DNA of 47,881 nt, from positions 1-47,881 of the forward strand of contig JAENWR010000015.1 of NCBI GenBank assembly GCA_016649895.1, given 5' to 3'. This DNA comes from Acidimicrobiia bacterium. GTDB lineage: Bacteria > Actinomycetota > Acidimicrobiia > Acidimicrobiales > SKKL01. Below, in pieces: positions 39,748-47,881 of this stretch. The notes beneath the pieces were generated by a model. It had not been told where the DNA came from. It saw only the letters and a list, made by a program, of their open reading frames with translations, and made no database searches. Within the stretch, counting starts at the first letter, position 1, and every line of letters begins with the position of its first letter. The translations under genes were made by a program, and so were the position numbers.

Positions 39748-41229
39748 GTGAAAACGACGGTCGAACCCCTCGAGGGAAACAAGGTCCGCCTCTCCATCGA
39801 GGTCGACGAGTCAGAGTTCGAGCCCGCGCTCGACGCCGCCTTCAAGCGCATCGCCCAGGAGATCCGGTTGCCCGGCTTCCGTCCGGGCAAGGCACCGCGC
39901 AAGCTCCTCGAGGCCCGCCTCGGCAAGGGCATGGCACGCGAGGAGGCCATCCGCGAAGCGGTGCCGAGCTACTACACCGAGGCCGTGGTCACCAACGAGG
40001 TCGATGTCATCGCCCCGCCGGAGATCGACATCACCTCCGGCGAGGACGACGGGCCTGTCGTCTTCGATGCCGTCGTCGAGGTGCGCCCCACCGTCGAGGT
40101 GGCCGGCTACCAGTCGCTGAAGGTCGAGCTCCCGTCGCCGGTGGTCTCGAGCGACGAGGTCGACGAGCAGATCGACCGCATGCGTGGCCAGTACGCCGAC
40201 CTCGTCACCGTCGATCGCCCGGCTGCCGACGGCGACTTCGTCAAGCTCGACATCGACGGCTCCCGCGACGGCGAGCCCATCGAGGGCCTCTCCGTCTCGG
40301 CATACTCGTTCGAGGTCGGCCTCGGTGCCGTCGTCCCCGAGATCGACGAGAACCTGCGGGGCGCGTCGGCGGGCGACCACCTCGAGTTCTCCGGCGACGA
40401 CCACCACCACGAACCCGACGAGCTCGACGACGGGCACGAGCCGCACGGCCCCATCGACTTCGTGGTCGACGTCGTCGAGGTCCAGGAGAAGGTTCTGCCC
40501 GAGCTCACCGACGAGTGGGTCGCCGAGGCGTCCGAGCTCACCACGGTCGACGAGCTCCGCGACGACATGCGCGAGCGGCTCACCCGCTCCCGCGCCGCCC
40601 AGGCGCAGATGGCCCTCCGCGACAAGACGGCCGGGGCCCTCGCCCAGCTCGTCACCATCGATCCGCCCGAGCCCATGGTCTCCGCCGAGATGCAACAGCG
40701 CATCCAGGACCTCGCCATGCGCCTACAGGCCCAGGGGCTCCAGCTCGAGCAGTACCTCGCCATGACCGGGCAGCCCCAGGAGCAGTTCGTCGAGGGCCTC
40801 CGCGACATGGCTCACGAAGCCGTGCTCATCGACCTCGCCCTGCGTGCTGTCGCCGCCGCCGAGGACCTCGACGCCACCGACGACGAGCTCGACATCGAGC
40901 TGGCCGAGGTCGCCGAGCGGGTGGGCGAGACCCCCGAGAAGGTTCGCTCCGAGTTCGAGCGCAGTGGCCAACTGCCGGATGTGCGCTCGGATCTGCGCAA
41001 GCGAAAGGCCCTCGAGTGGCTCATCGAACGGGTCGAGATCACCGACCCGGAGGGCAACCCGATCGACCGAGCCGACCTCGAGTCCCCCGACGAAGATGAC
41101 GACGTCCTCGGTCTCGACGACCTGATCGGCGGCCTCGAGGACTTCGATGCCGACGAGACCGGTCTCGACGACGAAGCCGATGAGACCGACGCTGACGACC
41201 CCGACTCCGAGGGAGCCACCGACCAGTGA
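39748..41229 (+). CDS. tig: Trigger factor
   Basis: 493 residues. Ribosome-binding domain with LPGFRPGKAPRKLLEARLG (the GFRxGxxP signature, about residues 44-55), a PPIase domain (GDFVKLDIDGSRDGEPIEGL, FEVGLGAVVPEIDENL) and a C-terminal chaperone domain. The PPIase domain carries an unusual His/Asp-rich loop (GDDHHHEPDELDDGHEPHG), and the protein ends in a long acidic tail after residue 440. It binds nascent chains at the ribosome. Its stop overlaps clpP (GTGA), so folding and proteolysis genes are linked. Confidence 0.95.
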   Translation: MKTTVEPLEGNKVRLSIEVDESEFEPALDAAFKRIAQEIRLPGFRPGKAPRKLLEARLGKGMAREEAIREAVPSYYTEAVVTNEVDVIAPPEIDITSGEDDGPVVFDAVVEVRPTVEVAGYQSLKVELPSPVVSSDEVDEQIDRMRGQYADLVTVDRPAADGDFVKLDIDGSRDGEPIEGLSVSAYSFEVGLGAVVPEIDENLRGASAGDHLEFSGDDHHHEPDELDDGHEPHGPIDFVVDVVEVQEKVLPELTDEWVAEASELTTVDELRDDMRERLTRSRAAQAQMALRDKTAGALAQLVTIDPPEPMVSAEMQQRIQDLAMRLQAQGLQLEQYLAMTGQPQEQFVEGLRDMAHEAVLIDLALRAVAAAEDLDATDDELDIELAEVAERVGETPEKVRSEFERSGQLPDVRSDLRKRKALEWLIERVEITDPEGNPIDRADLESPDEDDDVLGLDDLIGGLEDFDADETGLDDEADETDADDPDSEGATDQ

Positions 41230-41855
41230 CCTACATCCCGAACCCCGAGATCTGGGAACAGACGAACCGGGGTGAGCGCAGCTCGAGCCTGTTCGGCCGG
41301 CTCCTTCGCGAGAACATCATCTTCCTCGGTTTCCCCATCACCGACGACGTCGCCAACGTGGTGTGCGCCGAGCTCATCCACCTCGAGTCGGAGAACCCCG
41401 ACAAGGACATCAACATCTACATCAACTCGCCCGGCGGCGACATCAACGCGATGTTCGCCATCTACGACACGATGAGCTACATCCGGCCCGACATCAACAC
41501 GATCTGCCTGGGCCAGGCAGCGTCGGCGGCCGCGGTGCTGCTCGCGGCGGGCACCCACGGCAAGCGCCTGGCGCTCCCGCACTCGCGGGTCATCATCCAC
41601 CAGCCGTACTCGGGCGCGCAGGGCCAGGCGTCCGACGTCGAGCTGGCGGCCAAGGAGATCATGCGCCTCAAGGCGGCGCTCGAAGGGGTGCTCGCCCAGC
41701 ACACCGGTCAGTCGATCGAGAAGATCCAGGCCGACACCGACCGCGACTTCGTGATGACGGCCGAGCAGGCCAAGGAGTACGGCATCATCGACGACATCCT
41801 CAGTCCGAGGGTGGCCGTGGACAACACTGGCGCGATCCGCGCAGCAAGCGCCTAG
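41226..41855 (+). CDS. clpP: ATP-dependent Clp protease proteolytic subunit
   Basis: 209 residues. The catalytic Ser is in CLGQAASAAAVLLAAG, His in RVIIHQPYSG, and Asp in a following helix (DTDRDFVM). NSPGGDINAMFAIYDTM is the substrate-groove signature. It forms the 14-mer chamber and receives unfolded proteins from ClpX, encoded downstream. It starts at a GTG overlapping the tig stop. The N-terminal IPN(P)EIWE region lacks an obvious long propeptide. Confidence 0.95.
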   Translation: MTYIPNPEIWEQTNRGERSSSLFGRLLRENIIFLGFPITDDVANVVCAELIHLESENPDKDINIYINSPGGDINAMFAIYDTMSYIRPDINTICLGQAASAAAVLLAAGTHGKRLALPHSRVIIHQPYSGAQGQASDVELAAKEIMRLKAALEGVLAQHTGQSIEKIQADTDRDFVMTAEQAKEYGIIDDILSPRVAVDNTGAIRAASA

Positions 41856-41885
41856 CCGCGCTCCGAGATCTGGGGATGTGACGTA

Positions 41886-43160
41886 GTGGCCAAGTTCGGT
41901 GACGGAGGCGAGCTCCTGAAGTGCTCGTTCTGCGGGAAGTCGCAGAAGCAGGTCAAGAAGCTCATCGCCGGTCCCGGCGTCTACATCTGCGACGAGTGCA
42001 TCGATCTCTGCAACGAGATCATCGAAGAGGAGCTCTCCGAGGGTTCCGAGCTGCAGTTCGACCAGCTGCCGAAGCCGCGTGAGATCTACGAGTTCCTGAG
42101 CGACTACATCATCGGCCAGGAGCTCGCCAAGAAGATCCTGTCGGTCGCGGTCTACAACCACTACAAGCGGGTCCAGCACACCGGCGGCAAGGACGGCGAG
42201 GTCGAGCTCGCCAAGTCCAACATCATGCTCATCGGGCCCACCGGCTGCGGCAAGACCGAGATGGCTCGCACCCTCGCCCGCATGCTCAACGTGCCGTTCG
42301 CCATCGCTGATGCCACCGCGCTCACCGAAGCGGGCTACGTCGGCGAAGACGTCGAGAACATCCTGCTGAAGCTCATCCAAGCCGCCGACTACGACGTCAA
42401 GCGGGCGGAGACCGGCATCATCTACATCGACGAGATCGACAAGATCGCCCGCAAGAGCGAGAACCCGTCGATCACCCGCGACGTCTCGGGCGAAGGCGTG
42501 CAGCAGGCGCTGCTGAAGATCCTCGAGGGCACCACGGCGTCGGTGCCACCCCAGGGCGGGCGCAAGCACCCCCACCAGGAGTTCATCCAGATCGACACCA
42601 CGAACATCTTGTTCATCTGTGGTGGTGCCTTCGCCGGGGTGGAGAAGATCATCGAGAGCCGCATCGGGCGCAAGGGCGTCGGCTTCGGTGCCGACCTGCG
42701 CGATCGCAAGGACGCCAACCTCGGCGAGCTCGTCGCCCAGATCCTCCCCGAGGACCTGCTCAAGTTCGGTCTCATCCCCGAGTTCGTCGGCCGCCTGCCC
42801 GTCATCGGCCCGGTCGAGAACCTCGACCAGGAGGCGCTGGTGCGCATCCTCACCGAGCCCAAGAACGCACTGATCAAGCAGTACCAGCGGTTCTTCGAGC
42901 TCGAGGAGGTCGAGCTCGAGTTCACCGACGATGCCCTCGACGCCGTGGCCGATCAGGCCATGCTGCGCGGCACTGGCGCTCGAGGGCTCCGCGCCATCCT
43001 CGAAGAGGTCCTGCTCAACGTGATGTACGACCTGCCGAGCCGCGACGACATCGAGAGGTGCGTCATCGACCGCTCGGTCGTGCTCGAGAAGGTGAACCCC
43101 ACGTTGGTTCCACGCACCGACGACTCGCGCCAACAGCGGCCGCGCCGCGCCGCGTCCTGA
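41886..43160 (+). CDS. clpX: ATP-dependent Clp protease ATP-binding subunit
   Basis: 424 residues. The N-terminal C4 zinc finger ([10 protein letters not shown] and ICDECIDLC) recognises substrates. The AAA+ module has [19 protein letters not shown] (Walker A), [11 protein letters not shown] (Walker B), the IGF-type loop for ClpP contact ([11 protein letters not shown] region), and sensor 2 in [13 protein letters not shown]. It unfolds tagged proteins into ClpP. GTG start 30 bases after clpP. The family length is normal. Confidence 0.96.
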   Translation: MAKFGDGGELLKCSFCGKSQKQVKKLIAGPGVYICDECIDLCNEIIEEELSEGSELQFDQLPKPREIYEFLSDYIIGQELAKKILSVAVYNHYKRVQHTGGKDGEVELAKSNIMLIGPTGCGKTEMARTLARMLNVPFAIADATALTEAGYVGEDVENILLKLIQAADYDVKRAETGIIYIDEIDKIARKSENPSITRDVSGEGVQQALLKILEGTTASVPPQGGRKHPHQEFIQIDTTNILFICGGAFAGVEKIIESRIGRKGVGFGADLRDRKDANLGELVAQILPEDLLKFGLIPEFVGRLPVIGPVENLDQEALVRILTEPKNALIKQYQRFFELEEVELEFTDDALDAVADQAMLRGTGARGLRAILEEVLLNVMYDLPSRDDIERCVIDRSVVLEKVNPTLVPRTDDSRQQRPRRAAS

Positions 43161-43179
43161 CCTCACTGCGGCGCTGTCG

Positions 43180-44538
43180 GTGAACCTGCGCGAGGCCCAG
43201 GCCTGGCTCGACCGACACATCAACCTCGAGGCCAACGCCGGGCGCCCGCAGGGAGCGTCACTCGAGCGGATGCGCGACATCGCCCGCGTCCTCGGCGACC
43301 CTCAGCAGGCCTATCCCTCCATCCACATCACCGGCACCAACGGCAAGGGTTCCACCGCTCGCATCGCCACCGCCCTGCTCACCACCGCCGGTCTCACCGC
43401 GGGCACCTACACGAGCCCGCACCTCGAGCACATCAACGAGCGCATCAGCCGCAACCTCGAGCCCATCTCCGACGACGAACTGGCGGCGGCGTTCAGCGCG
43501 GTGGCCGCCATCGAGCCCATCATCGGCGAGCCGCCGTCGCACTTCGAGATCCTCACCGCGGCTGCGTTCCACTGGTTCGCCGACGTGGCGGTCGACGTGG
43601 CCGTGCTCGAGGTGGGGCTCCTCGGACGCTACGACTGCACCAACATCGTCGACGCCACCGTCGCTGTGCTCACGCGCGTCGCGGCCGACCACACCGACCG
43701 CTCCGAGGGCTGGCGCCGAGCGATCGCCGCGGAGAAGGTGGGCATCGTGAAGCCGGGCAGCACGTTCGTGCTCGGCGAGACCGACCCCGACCTGCGCGAC
43801 ATCTTCGACGCGGCTCCCGCGGCCGAGATGTGGGTGCGCGACACCGACTTCGGTGTGGGCGCAAACCGTGTGGCGGTGGGCGGTCGGCTCCTCGACATCC
43901 GCACGCCGGGCGGCAGCTACGACGACCTCTTCCTGCCGCTGCACGGCGCGCACCAGGGCGACAACGCCGCCTGCGCGCTGACCGCGGTCGAGGCCTTCTT
44001 CGGCCGGGCCCTCGACGAGGATCTGGTCACCGAGGCCTTCGCCACGGTCACCGTGCCGGGTCGTCTCGAGGCGGTGGCACACAGCCCGTCGGTGATGCTC
44101 GATGCCGCCCACAACCCCGACGGAGCCGAGGCCCTCACCCAGGCGCTGGCCGACAGCTTCACCGTCGTCGGGTCGCGCTACCTGGTGGTGGGCCTGCTCG
44201 CCCAGCAGGATCCGGCCGAGATGCTCGCCGCGCTCGATGCGCGCGGCTACGACCTGGTGCTCGTCTGCACCCCCGATTCGCCACGCGCCCGCCCGGCGGC
44301 GCGGGTGGCCGAGGTGGCGGCGGGCATGGGAGTCACCGTCGAAGTGGTGCCCGATCCGGTCGAGGCGGTGGGCCGTGCCGTGGCGCTCGCCGACGACGAG
44401 GACCTGGTGGTGGTGGCCGGCTCGATCTACGTGGTGGGCGCGGTGCGCGCCGCCTACAGCCGCCAGGCCGAGGTGATCGCCACGGCCGCAGCGCAGGCCG
44501 ACGCCGACGACATGGGCGACGACGGCCGCTACCTCTAG
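43180..44538 (+). CDS. folC: Folylpolyglutamate/dihydrofolate synthase
   Basis: 452 residues of the Mur-ligase family. IHITGTNGKGSTARIATALL is the P loop, YTSPHLEHINERI the folate-binding loop, and VLEVGLLGRYDCTN the Mg-binding loop; VMLDAAHNPDGAEAL marks the C-terminal domain. It adds glutamate to folates. It follows clpX by 19 bases and begins with GTG. Its stop overlaps that of the convergent small membrane gene. Confidence 0.93.
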   Translation: MNLREAQAWLDRHINLEANAGRPQGASLERMRDIARVLGDPQQAYPSIHITGTNGKGSTARIATALLTTAGLTAGTYTSPHLEHINERISRNLEPISDDELAAAFSAVAAIEPIIGEPPSHFEILTAAAFHWFADVAVDVAVLEVGLLGRYDCTNIVDATVAVLTRVAADHTDRSEGWRRAIAAEKVGIVKPGSTFVLGETDPDLRDIFDAAPAAEMWVRDTDFGVGANRVAVGGRLLDIRTPGGSYDDLFLPLHGAHQGDNAACALTAVEAFFGRALDEDLVTEAFATVTVPGRLEAVAHSPSVMLDAAHNPDGAEALTQALADSFTVVGSRYLVVGLLAQQDPAEMLAALDARGYDLVLVCTPDSPRARPAARVAEVAAGMGVTVEVVPDPVEAVGRAVALADDEDLVVVAGSIYVVGAVRAAYSRQAEVIATAAAQADADDMGDDGRYL

Positions 44539-44732
44539 TCGATCGGTCCGAGGTCGATCTGGTCGAGGCCGCCGGACTCCGGGGGGACCTTGTCGGCGTT
44601 GTCGATGGTGTACATGATCAGCGCGACCATCCCGCCGACGATGAGGATGGCGGCGATGACGCCCACAACGATCCGGAACGCGGGGCTGTACTCGCGTCGT
44701 TGGGGCCAGCCGCCTGCAGCGCTCTTGTCCAT
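44535..44732 (-). CDS. Small single-helix membrane protein
   Basis: 65 residues: a basic N-terminus (PQRREYSPAFR), one membrane helix (IVVGVIAAILIVGGMVALIM, about residues 21-40) and an acidic tail. Proteins of this style often sit near folC/ndk in actinobacteria, without known function. Its stop overlaps that of folC (CTAG). Confidence 0.65.
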   Translation of the reverse strand: MDKSAAGGWPQRREYSPAFRIVVGVIAAILIVGGMVALIMYTIDNADKVPPESGGLDQIDLGPID

Positions 44733-44814
44733 GGTTCCGCCTTCCGCTCGGATGCTGCCAGCCTAGGCGCGGCGACCGCGCCGGTGCTGTTTCGCCATCG
44801 GCCCGGTCGTCGCG

Positions 44815-44820
44815 TAGCTT
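44815..44820 (+). promoter_or_regulatory. -10 box of the ndk promoter
   Basis: TAGCTT ends 7 bases before the ndk ATG, so transcription probably starts at the ATG (leaderless). No ribosome site is present, in agreement. Confidence 0.45.
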
Positions 44821-44827
44821 GCCGCCC

Positions 44828-45238
44828 ATGAACCGCACCCTCGTCATCTGCAAGCCCGACGCCGTCGAACGTGGCCTCGTCGGCGAGATCGTCGGCCGGC
44901 TCGAGCGCAAGGGCCTCACGCTGGTCGCCGCCGAGCTGCGCACCATCGCCGCCGACACCGCAGGCCAGCACTACGCCGAGCACCAGGGCAAGCCGTTCTA
45001 CGACGAGCTCGTGAGCTTCATCGGGCGGTCTCCCGCCATGGTCATGGTGGTCGAGGGACCCGACGACACCTGGAAGATCGTGCGCACCCTGATGGGCGTC
45101 ACCAACCCGGCCGACGCCGCCCCGGGCACCATCCGCGGCGACCTCGCCACCGAGATGGGCGAGAACCTCATCCACGGATCCGACAGTGCCGAGTCGGCCA
45201 CTCGCGAGATCGGCATCTTCTTCCCCGCCCTGGGCTGA
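44828..45238 (+). CDS. ndk: Nucleoside-diphosphate kinase
   Basis: 136 residues, the normal length. NRTLVICKPDAVERGLVGEI gives the Lys of the active site, GVTNPADAAPGTIRGD the nucleotide loop, and NLIHGSDSAESATREI the catalytic phospho-His. It balances NTP pools. The ATG at 44828 is chosen over 44819 because the family starts MxRTLxxxKPD and a -10 box lies 7 bases upstream. Confidence 0.96.
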   Translation: MNRTLVICKPDAVERGLVGEIVGRLERKGLTLVAAELRTIAADTAGQHYAEHQGKPFYDELVSFIGRSPAMVMVVEGPDDTWKIVRTLMGVTNPADAAPGTIRGDLATEMGENLIHGSDSAESATREIGIFFPALG

Positions 45239-45430
45239 TCCGCCGCCCGCACCCGGGCTGCGACGAACGACCATCGGGCCGATGAGGGCCGGAAGGTTGC
45301 ATTCATGTGACGATCCGGCCCACACTTGACGCCGGAGTAGGGGCCTCGCTCCGGCGACCACGGTCGTCGGCAGGGTGAGGCCGTCCGAAAGTGCCCACCC
45401 GTAACCCCGCAGATGGCGGAGGCTGTTCGC
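45239..45430 (+). promoter_or_regulatory. Region upstream of mreB with a hairpin
   Basis: The gap holds a perfect stem CGCCGGAG/CTCCGGCG (45330-45337 with 45349-45356), immediately after a possible -35 TTGACG (45326-45331). It may end ndk transcription or act in the mreB promoter. No gene is seen in the gap. Confidence 0.4.
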
Positions 45431-46471
45431 ATGGCCGACAACAGGCTTTCGGGGATCGTCGGCCGTGACATGGCCGTCGACCTCGGTACCGCCAACACCC
45501 TCGTCTACATCCGCGGCGTCGGCATCGTCCTCAACGAGCCGTCGGTCGTGGCGGTCAACGTGCACGACGGGCGCCCGCTTGCGGTGGGCACCGAGGCCAA
45601 GAAGATGATCGGCCGGACGCCGAGCCACATCCAGGCCATCCGCCCGTTGAAGGACGGCGTCATCGCCGACTTCGAGATCTGCGAGAAGATGCTGCGCTAC
45701 TTCCTCCAGAAGGTGTCGCAGCGCAAGTTCGCCAAGCCCCGCATGGTCATCGCCGTCCCCTCGGGCATCACGGGCGTCGAGCAGCGAGCTGTGCAGGAGG
45801 CCGCCGAGTACGCCGGCGCCCGCAAGCCCGCCTACATCATCGAAGAGCCGATGGCCGCCGCCATCGGTGCGGGCCTCCCTGTGCAGGAGCCCACCGGCAA
45901 CATGATCGTCGACATCGGTGGCGGCACCACCGAGGTGGCGGTCATCTCCCTCGGCGGCATCGTGGCCAGCCAGTCGGTGCGCGTCGGCGGCGACGAGCTC
46001 GACCACGCCATCATCCAGTACATCAAGAAGGAGTACTCGATCGCCCTCGGCGACCGCACCGCCGAAGACGTGAAGATCGCCCTCGGTTCGGCGTGGCCAC
46101 TGCGCGAAGAGCTCTACGCCGAGATCCGCGGCCGCGACCTCGTCACCGGCCTGCCAAAGACCATCGTCACCTCCACCGGCGAGATCCGCGAGGCGCTCGA
46201 GGAGCCGGTGGCCGCCATCGTCGACGCGGTCAAGGTCACCCTCGACAAGACCCCGCCCGAGCTCGCCGCCGACATCATGGAGGAGGGCATCACCCTCGCC
46301 GGTGGCGGTGCCCTGCTCAACGGCCTCGATCAGCGACTCGCCAACGAGACCGGCATGCCCATCAAGATCTGCAACGAGCCGCTCATCGCGGTGGCGCTCG
46401 GCGCCGGGCAGTCGCTCGAGGAGTTCGATGCCCTGAAGGGCGTGCTGTTCTCCTCCTCGGGCCACTCGTAG
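45431..46471 (+). CDS. mreB: Rod-shape-determining actin MreB
   Basis: 346 residues. MAVDLGTANTLVYIRGVGIV is phosphate loop 1, NMIVDIGGGTTEVAVISLGG phosphate loop 2, and TLAGGGALLNGLDQRLA the adenosine loop. It forms filaments that guide lateral wall synthesis. I prefer the ATG at 45431 over 45413 because GGAGG lies 8 bases before it. It is followed by mreC and mreD, so the shape operon is complete. MreB is absent from many polarly growing actinobacteria but present in Acidimicrobiia-like lineages. Confidence 0.95.
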   Translation: MADNRLSGIVGRDMAVDLGTANTLVYIRGVGIVLNEPSVVAVNVHDGRPLAVGTEAKKMIGRTPSHIQAIRPLKDGVIADFEICEKMLRYFLQKVSQRKFAKPRMVIAVPSGITGVEQRAVQEAAEYAGARKPAYIIEEPMAAAIGAGLPVQEPTGNMIVDIGGGTTEVAVISLGGIVASQSVRVGGDELDHAIIQYIKKEYSIALGDRTAEDVKIALGSAWPLREELYAEIRGRDLVTGLPKTIVTSTGEIREALEEPVAAIVDAVKVTLDKTPPELAADIMEEGITLAGGGALLNGLDQRLANETGMPIKICNEPLIAVALGAGQSLEEFDALKGVLFSSSGHS

Positions 46472-46483
46472 TCCTCCGCCTTC

Positions 46484-47407
46484 GTGGGTCCTCTCCCGCG
46501 CGGCGGTCGCGCACGCTTCATCCTCGGTCTGCTCGTCATCACCGCCCTCAGCTTGATGACCCTCGACGGTCGCGGCGCCGGGCCGGTGGGCATGGTGCGA
46601 GGCGCGGCGATGTCGGTGCTGTCGCCGTTCCGCTCGGCCGCCGAGTGGGCGTTCAGCCCGGTCTCCGGTGTGTGGAACGGCGTCTTCGGCTACGACGACC
46701 TCGAGGCCGAGAACGCCGAACTGCGTCGCGAGCTGGCCGAGCTGGAGGGGGCCGAGCTGCGCGAAGCGAGCGCCCGCGCCGAGCTCGAAAGCCTGCTGCG
46801 CGATCTCGAGATCGACTTCGGCAACGACATCGAGCGGGTCACCGCCCGAGTGGTGGCCGGACCGGCCACCGCGTTCGAGGCCACCGTCACCATCGACAAG
46901 GGCAGCGACCACGGCATCGCTGAAGGCATGGCCGTGGTCACCGCCGCCGGTCTCGTCGGACGGGTCGAATCCGTGAGTGCCAACGAGTCGATCGTCGTCC
47001 TCCTCGACGACCCGCGGATGCACGTCAGCGTGCGCATCGTCTCCAACCAGGCGCTGGGCATGGTCGAGGGGCGCGGTGCCGACCAGCTGCCCGAGCTCGC
47101 CGTGTCCGGCGACGTCGAGCTCGCAGTCGGCGACATCCTCCACACGAGTGGGTTGGCCCGCACCCTCTTCCCGCCGGGGGTGCCCGTCGGCCGGGTCGTC
47201 TCGGTGCCCGACGAGACCGAGCCGGTCGATCCCGACGAGGGTGAAGGCGAGGTCGACGAGGACGATGTCACCGCGACCACCACGGGGGGAGTGTCGGTCC
47301 TCGAGGGGCTCGATGCCGTCACCACCATCCGCGTCGCCGTCGAGCCATCGGCCCGCCTCGACCGGTTGCACTTCCTCACCGTGCTGTTGTGGGAGCCTTC
47401 GTCGTGA
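46484..47407 (+). CDS. mreC: Rod-shape-determining protein MreC
   Basis: 307 residues. One membrane helix (FILGLLVITALSLMTLDG), then a coiled coil (LEAENAELRRELAELEGAEL), then the beta domain with GPATAFEATVTIDKGSDHGI, GLVGRVESVSANESIVVLLD and GLARTLFPPGVPVGRVVSV. Near the end is an acidic insert (DPDEGEGEVDEDDV). It links MreB to extracellular wall enzymes. GTG start, 12 bases after mreB; its stop overlaps mreD (GTGA). Confidence 0.93.
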   Translation: MGPLPRGGRARFILGLLVITALSLMTLDGRGAGPVGMVRGAAMSVLSPFRSAAEWAFSPVSGVWNGVFGYDDLEAENAELRRELAELEGAELREASARAELESLLRDLEIDFGNDIERVTARVVAGPATAFEATVTIDKGSDHGIAEGMAVVTAAGLVGRVESVSANESIVVLLDDPRMHVSVRIVSNQALGMVEGRGADQLPELAVSGDVELAVGDILHTSGLARTLFPPGVPVGRVVSVPDETEPVDPDEGEGEVDEDDVTATTTGGVSVLEGLDAVTTIRVAVEPSARLDRLHFLTVLLWEPSS

Positions 47408-47881
47408 TCCTGCCCACCTGGGTTCGCGTCGGGCTCGTGCTCTTCGGGGTGCTGATGGTGCAACTCGTCGTCATCAACGACCTGGCGGTGTGGGGCGCCA
47501 CCGGCAGCGCACTGGTCACCCTGCCCGTGGCGGCTGGTCTGCTGGGTGGCTCGATCCCCGGCGCGCTGGTCGGCTTCGCCGCCGGCCTCTCGATCGACGT
47601 GTTCGTCACCACGCCGTTCGGCCTCACCGCCCTGGTGTGGACGATCACCGGCTATGTGGTGGGCGTCGTCGGGATCAACCTGCTCCGTTCGTCGAAGGCC
47701 ACCATCGTCGGGCTCGCTGCACTGTCGGCGGTGGCCTCCATCGGCGCGTTCGTGCTCGTGGGTGCCATCCTGGGCCAAGACCACCTGCTGCGAGCGCGCC
47801 TCCTGCCCATCGCCATCATGGGGGCGCTGGTCGCTGCGATCTCCGTGCTCGCCGTACTGCAACCCATGCGATGGGCCCTCA
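47404..47881 (+). CDS. mreD: Rod-shape-determining protein MreD (partial)
   Basis: 159 codons are visible before the window ends. About five hydrophobic segments: LVLFGVLMVQLVVINDLAVW, LVTLPVAAGLLGGSIPGALV, the loop FAAGLSIDVFVTTPFGLTAL that is typical of MreD, and TIVGLAALSAVASIGAFVLV. GTG overlaps the mreC stop. It completes the MreBCD complex. Confidence 0.88.
   Translation, partial: MILPTWVRVGLVLFGVLMVQLVVINDLAVWGATGSALVTLPVAAGLLGGSIPGALVGFAAGLSIDVFVTTPFGLTALVWTITGYVVGVVGINLLRSSKATIVGLAALSAVASIGAFVLVGAILGQDHLLRARLLPIAIMGALVAAISVLAVLQPMRWAL

Noticed and set aside
40812-43280. 822-codon open frame opposite tig, clpP, clpX and folC
   Set aside because: Shadow of strongly biased GC3 codons; it covers four well-recognised genes and its product has no recognisable domain.
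44618-47371. 917-codon open frame opposite ndk and mreBC
   Set aside because: Same GC3 shadow effect; low-complexity His/Asp/Gly protein over known core genes.
1-47881. CRISPR array, rRNA operon or complete prophage
   Set aside because: No spaced direct repeats, rRNA sequence or phage structural genes were seen on either strand.

Overview
The window is a 47.9-kb piece of a GC-rich chromosome. The right end carries tig-clpP-clpX-folC-ndk-mreB-mreC-mreD. GTG starts, GTGA/ATGA overlaps between coupled genes, leaderless-looking promoters (TAnnnT about 6-8 bases before the start codon) and actinobacterial families all point to an actinobacterium, most likely of the class Acidimicrobiia. The taxonomic call is an inference from gene order and protein style, not from a search.

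Layout. (1) 1-2.95 kb is a mobile or island border: the tail of an IS110-type transposase, a YgiT/DUF4258 toxin-antitoxin-like pair, a broken acyl-CoA dehydrogenase tail, the 3' part of a tRNA sequence (possible attachment-site scar) and an XRE-MntA/HepT module. (2) 3-9.1 kb: a GMC oxidoreductase and its small subunit (frameshifted), a membrane protein plus GH15 glucosidase, and DoxX divergent from a SufR-like regulator. (3) 9.3-12.4 kb: an arsenic cluster (Acr3, ArsI/CadI-type VOC protein, ArsR, ArsC and an ArsR-ArsC-like fusion) with two clear dyads. (4) 12.5-32.2 kb: a region rich in gene remains (mgtE, PQQ dehydrogenase, LolD-like ATPase, LuxR, diguanylate cyclase, DUF5996, CMD, LLM oxidoreductase, zwf, alcohol dehydrogenase, catalase, alpha/beta hydrolase). 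Between them are intact genes for a cupredoxin, the TIGR02587/TIGR02588 pair, Kup, a His-tailed EamA transporter, a UBP zinc finger, a copper-type P1B ATPase, an SMP-30 lactonase and an FAH hydrolase. One ORF is an in-frame chimera of an RTX-type secreted protein and a PAS/GGDEF protein. (5) 32.4-36.5 kb: a signalling block (7TM histidine kinase, receiver, receiver-HATPase fusion, STAS protein). (6) 36.5-39.4 kb: an N-terminally truncated PETase-like polyester hydrolase, a VOC protein and a type-B carboxylesterase. (7) 39.47-47.9 kb: convergent tRNA-Gly and tRNA-Pro, then the conserved proteostasis/cell-shape block, all intact.

How it works together. Arsenic, copper and potassium transport, redox proteins and a putative RsbW/RsbV-type partner switch suggest a stress- and metal-adapted accessory segment inserted between a mobile-element border and core genes. 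Two kinds of damage are mixed. Some genes are broken by one extra C in a short C run (GMC, PQQ dehydrogenase, catalase), which could be real or a sequencing error. Others are truncated or joined to unrelated sequence, which indicates real deletions or recombination (or misassembly). No CRISPR array, rRNA or complete prophage is visible. The strongest candidates for something new are the ArsR-phosphatase fusion in the arsenic cluster, the XRE-MntA/HepT operon with its operator over a leaderless promoter, the His-tailed EamA transporter, the receiver-HATPase/STAS block and the RTX-GGDEF chimera.
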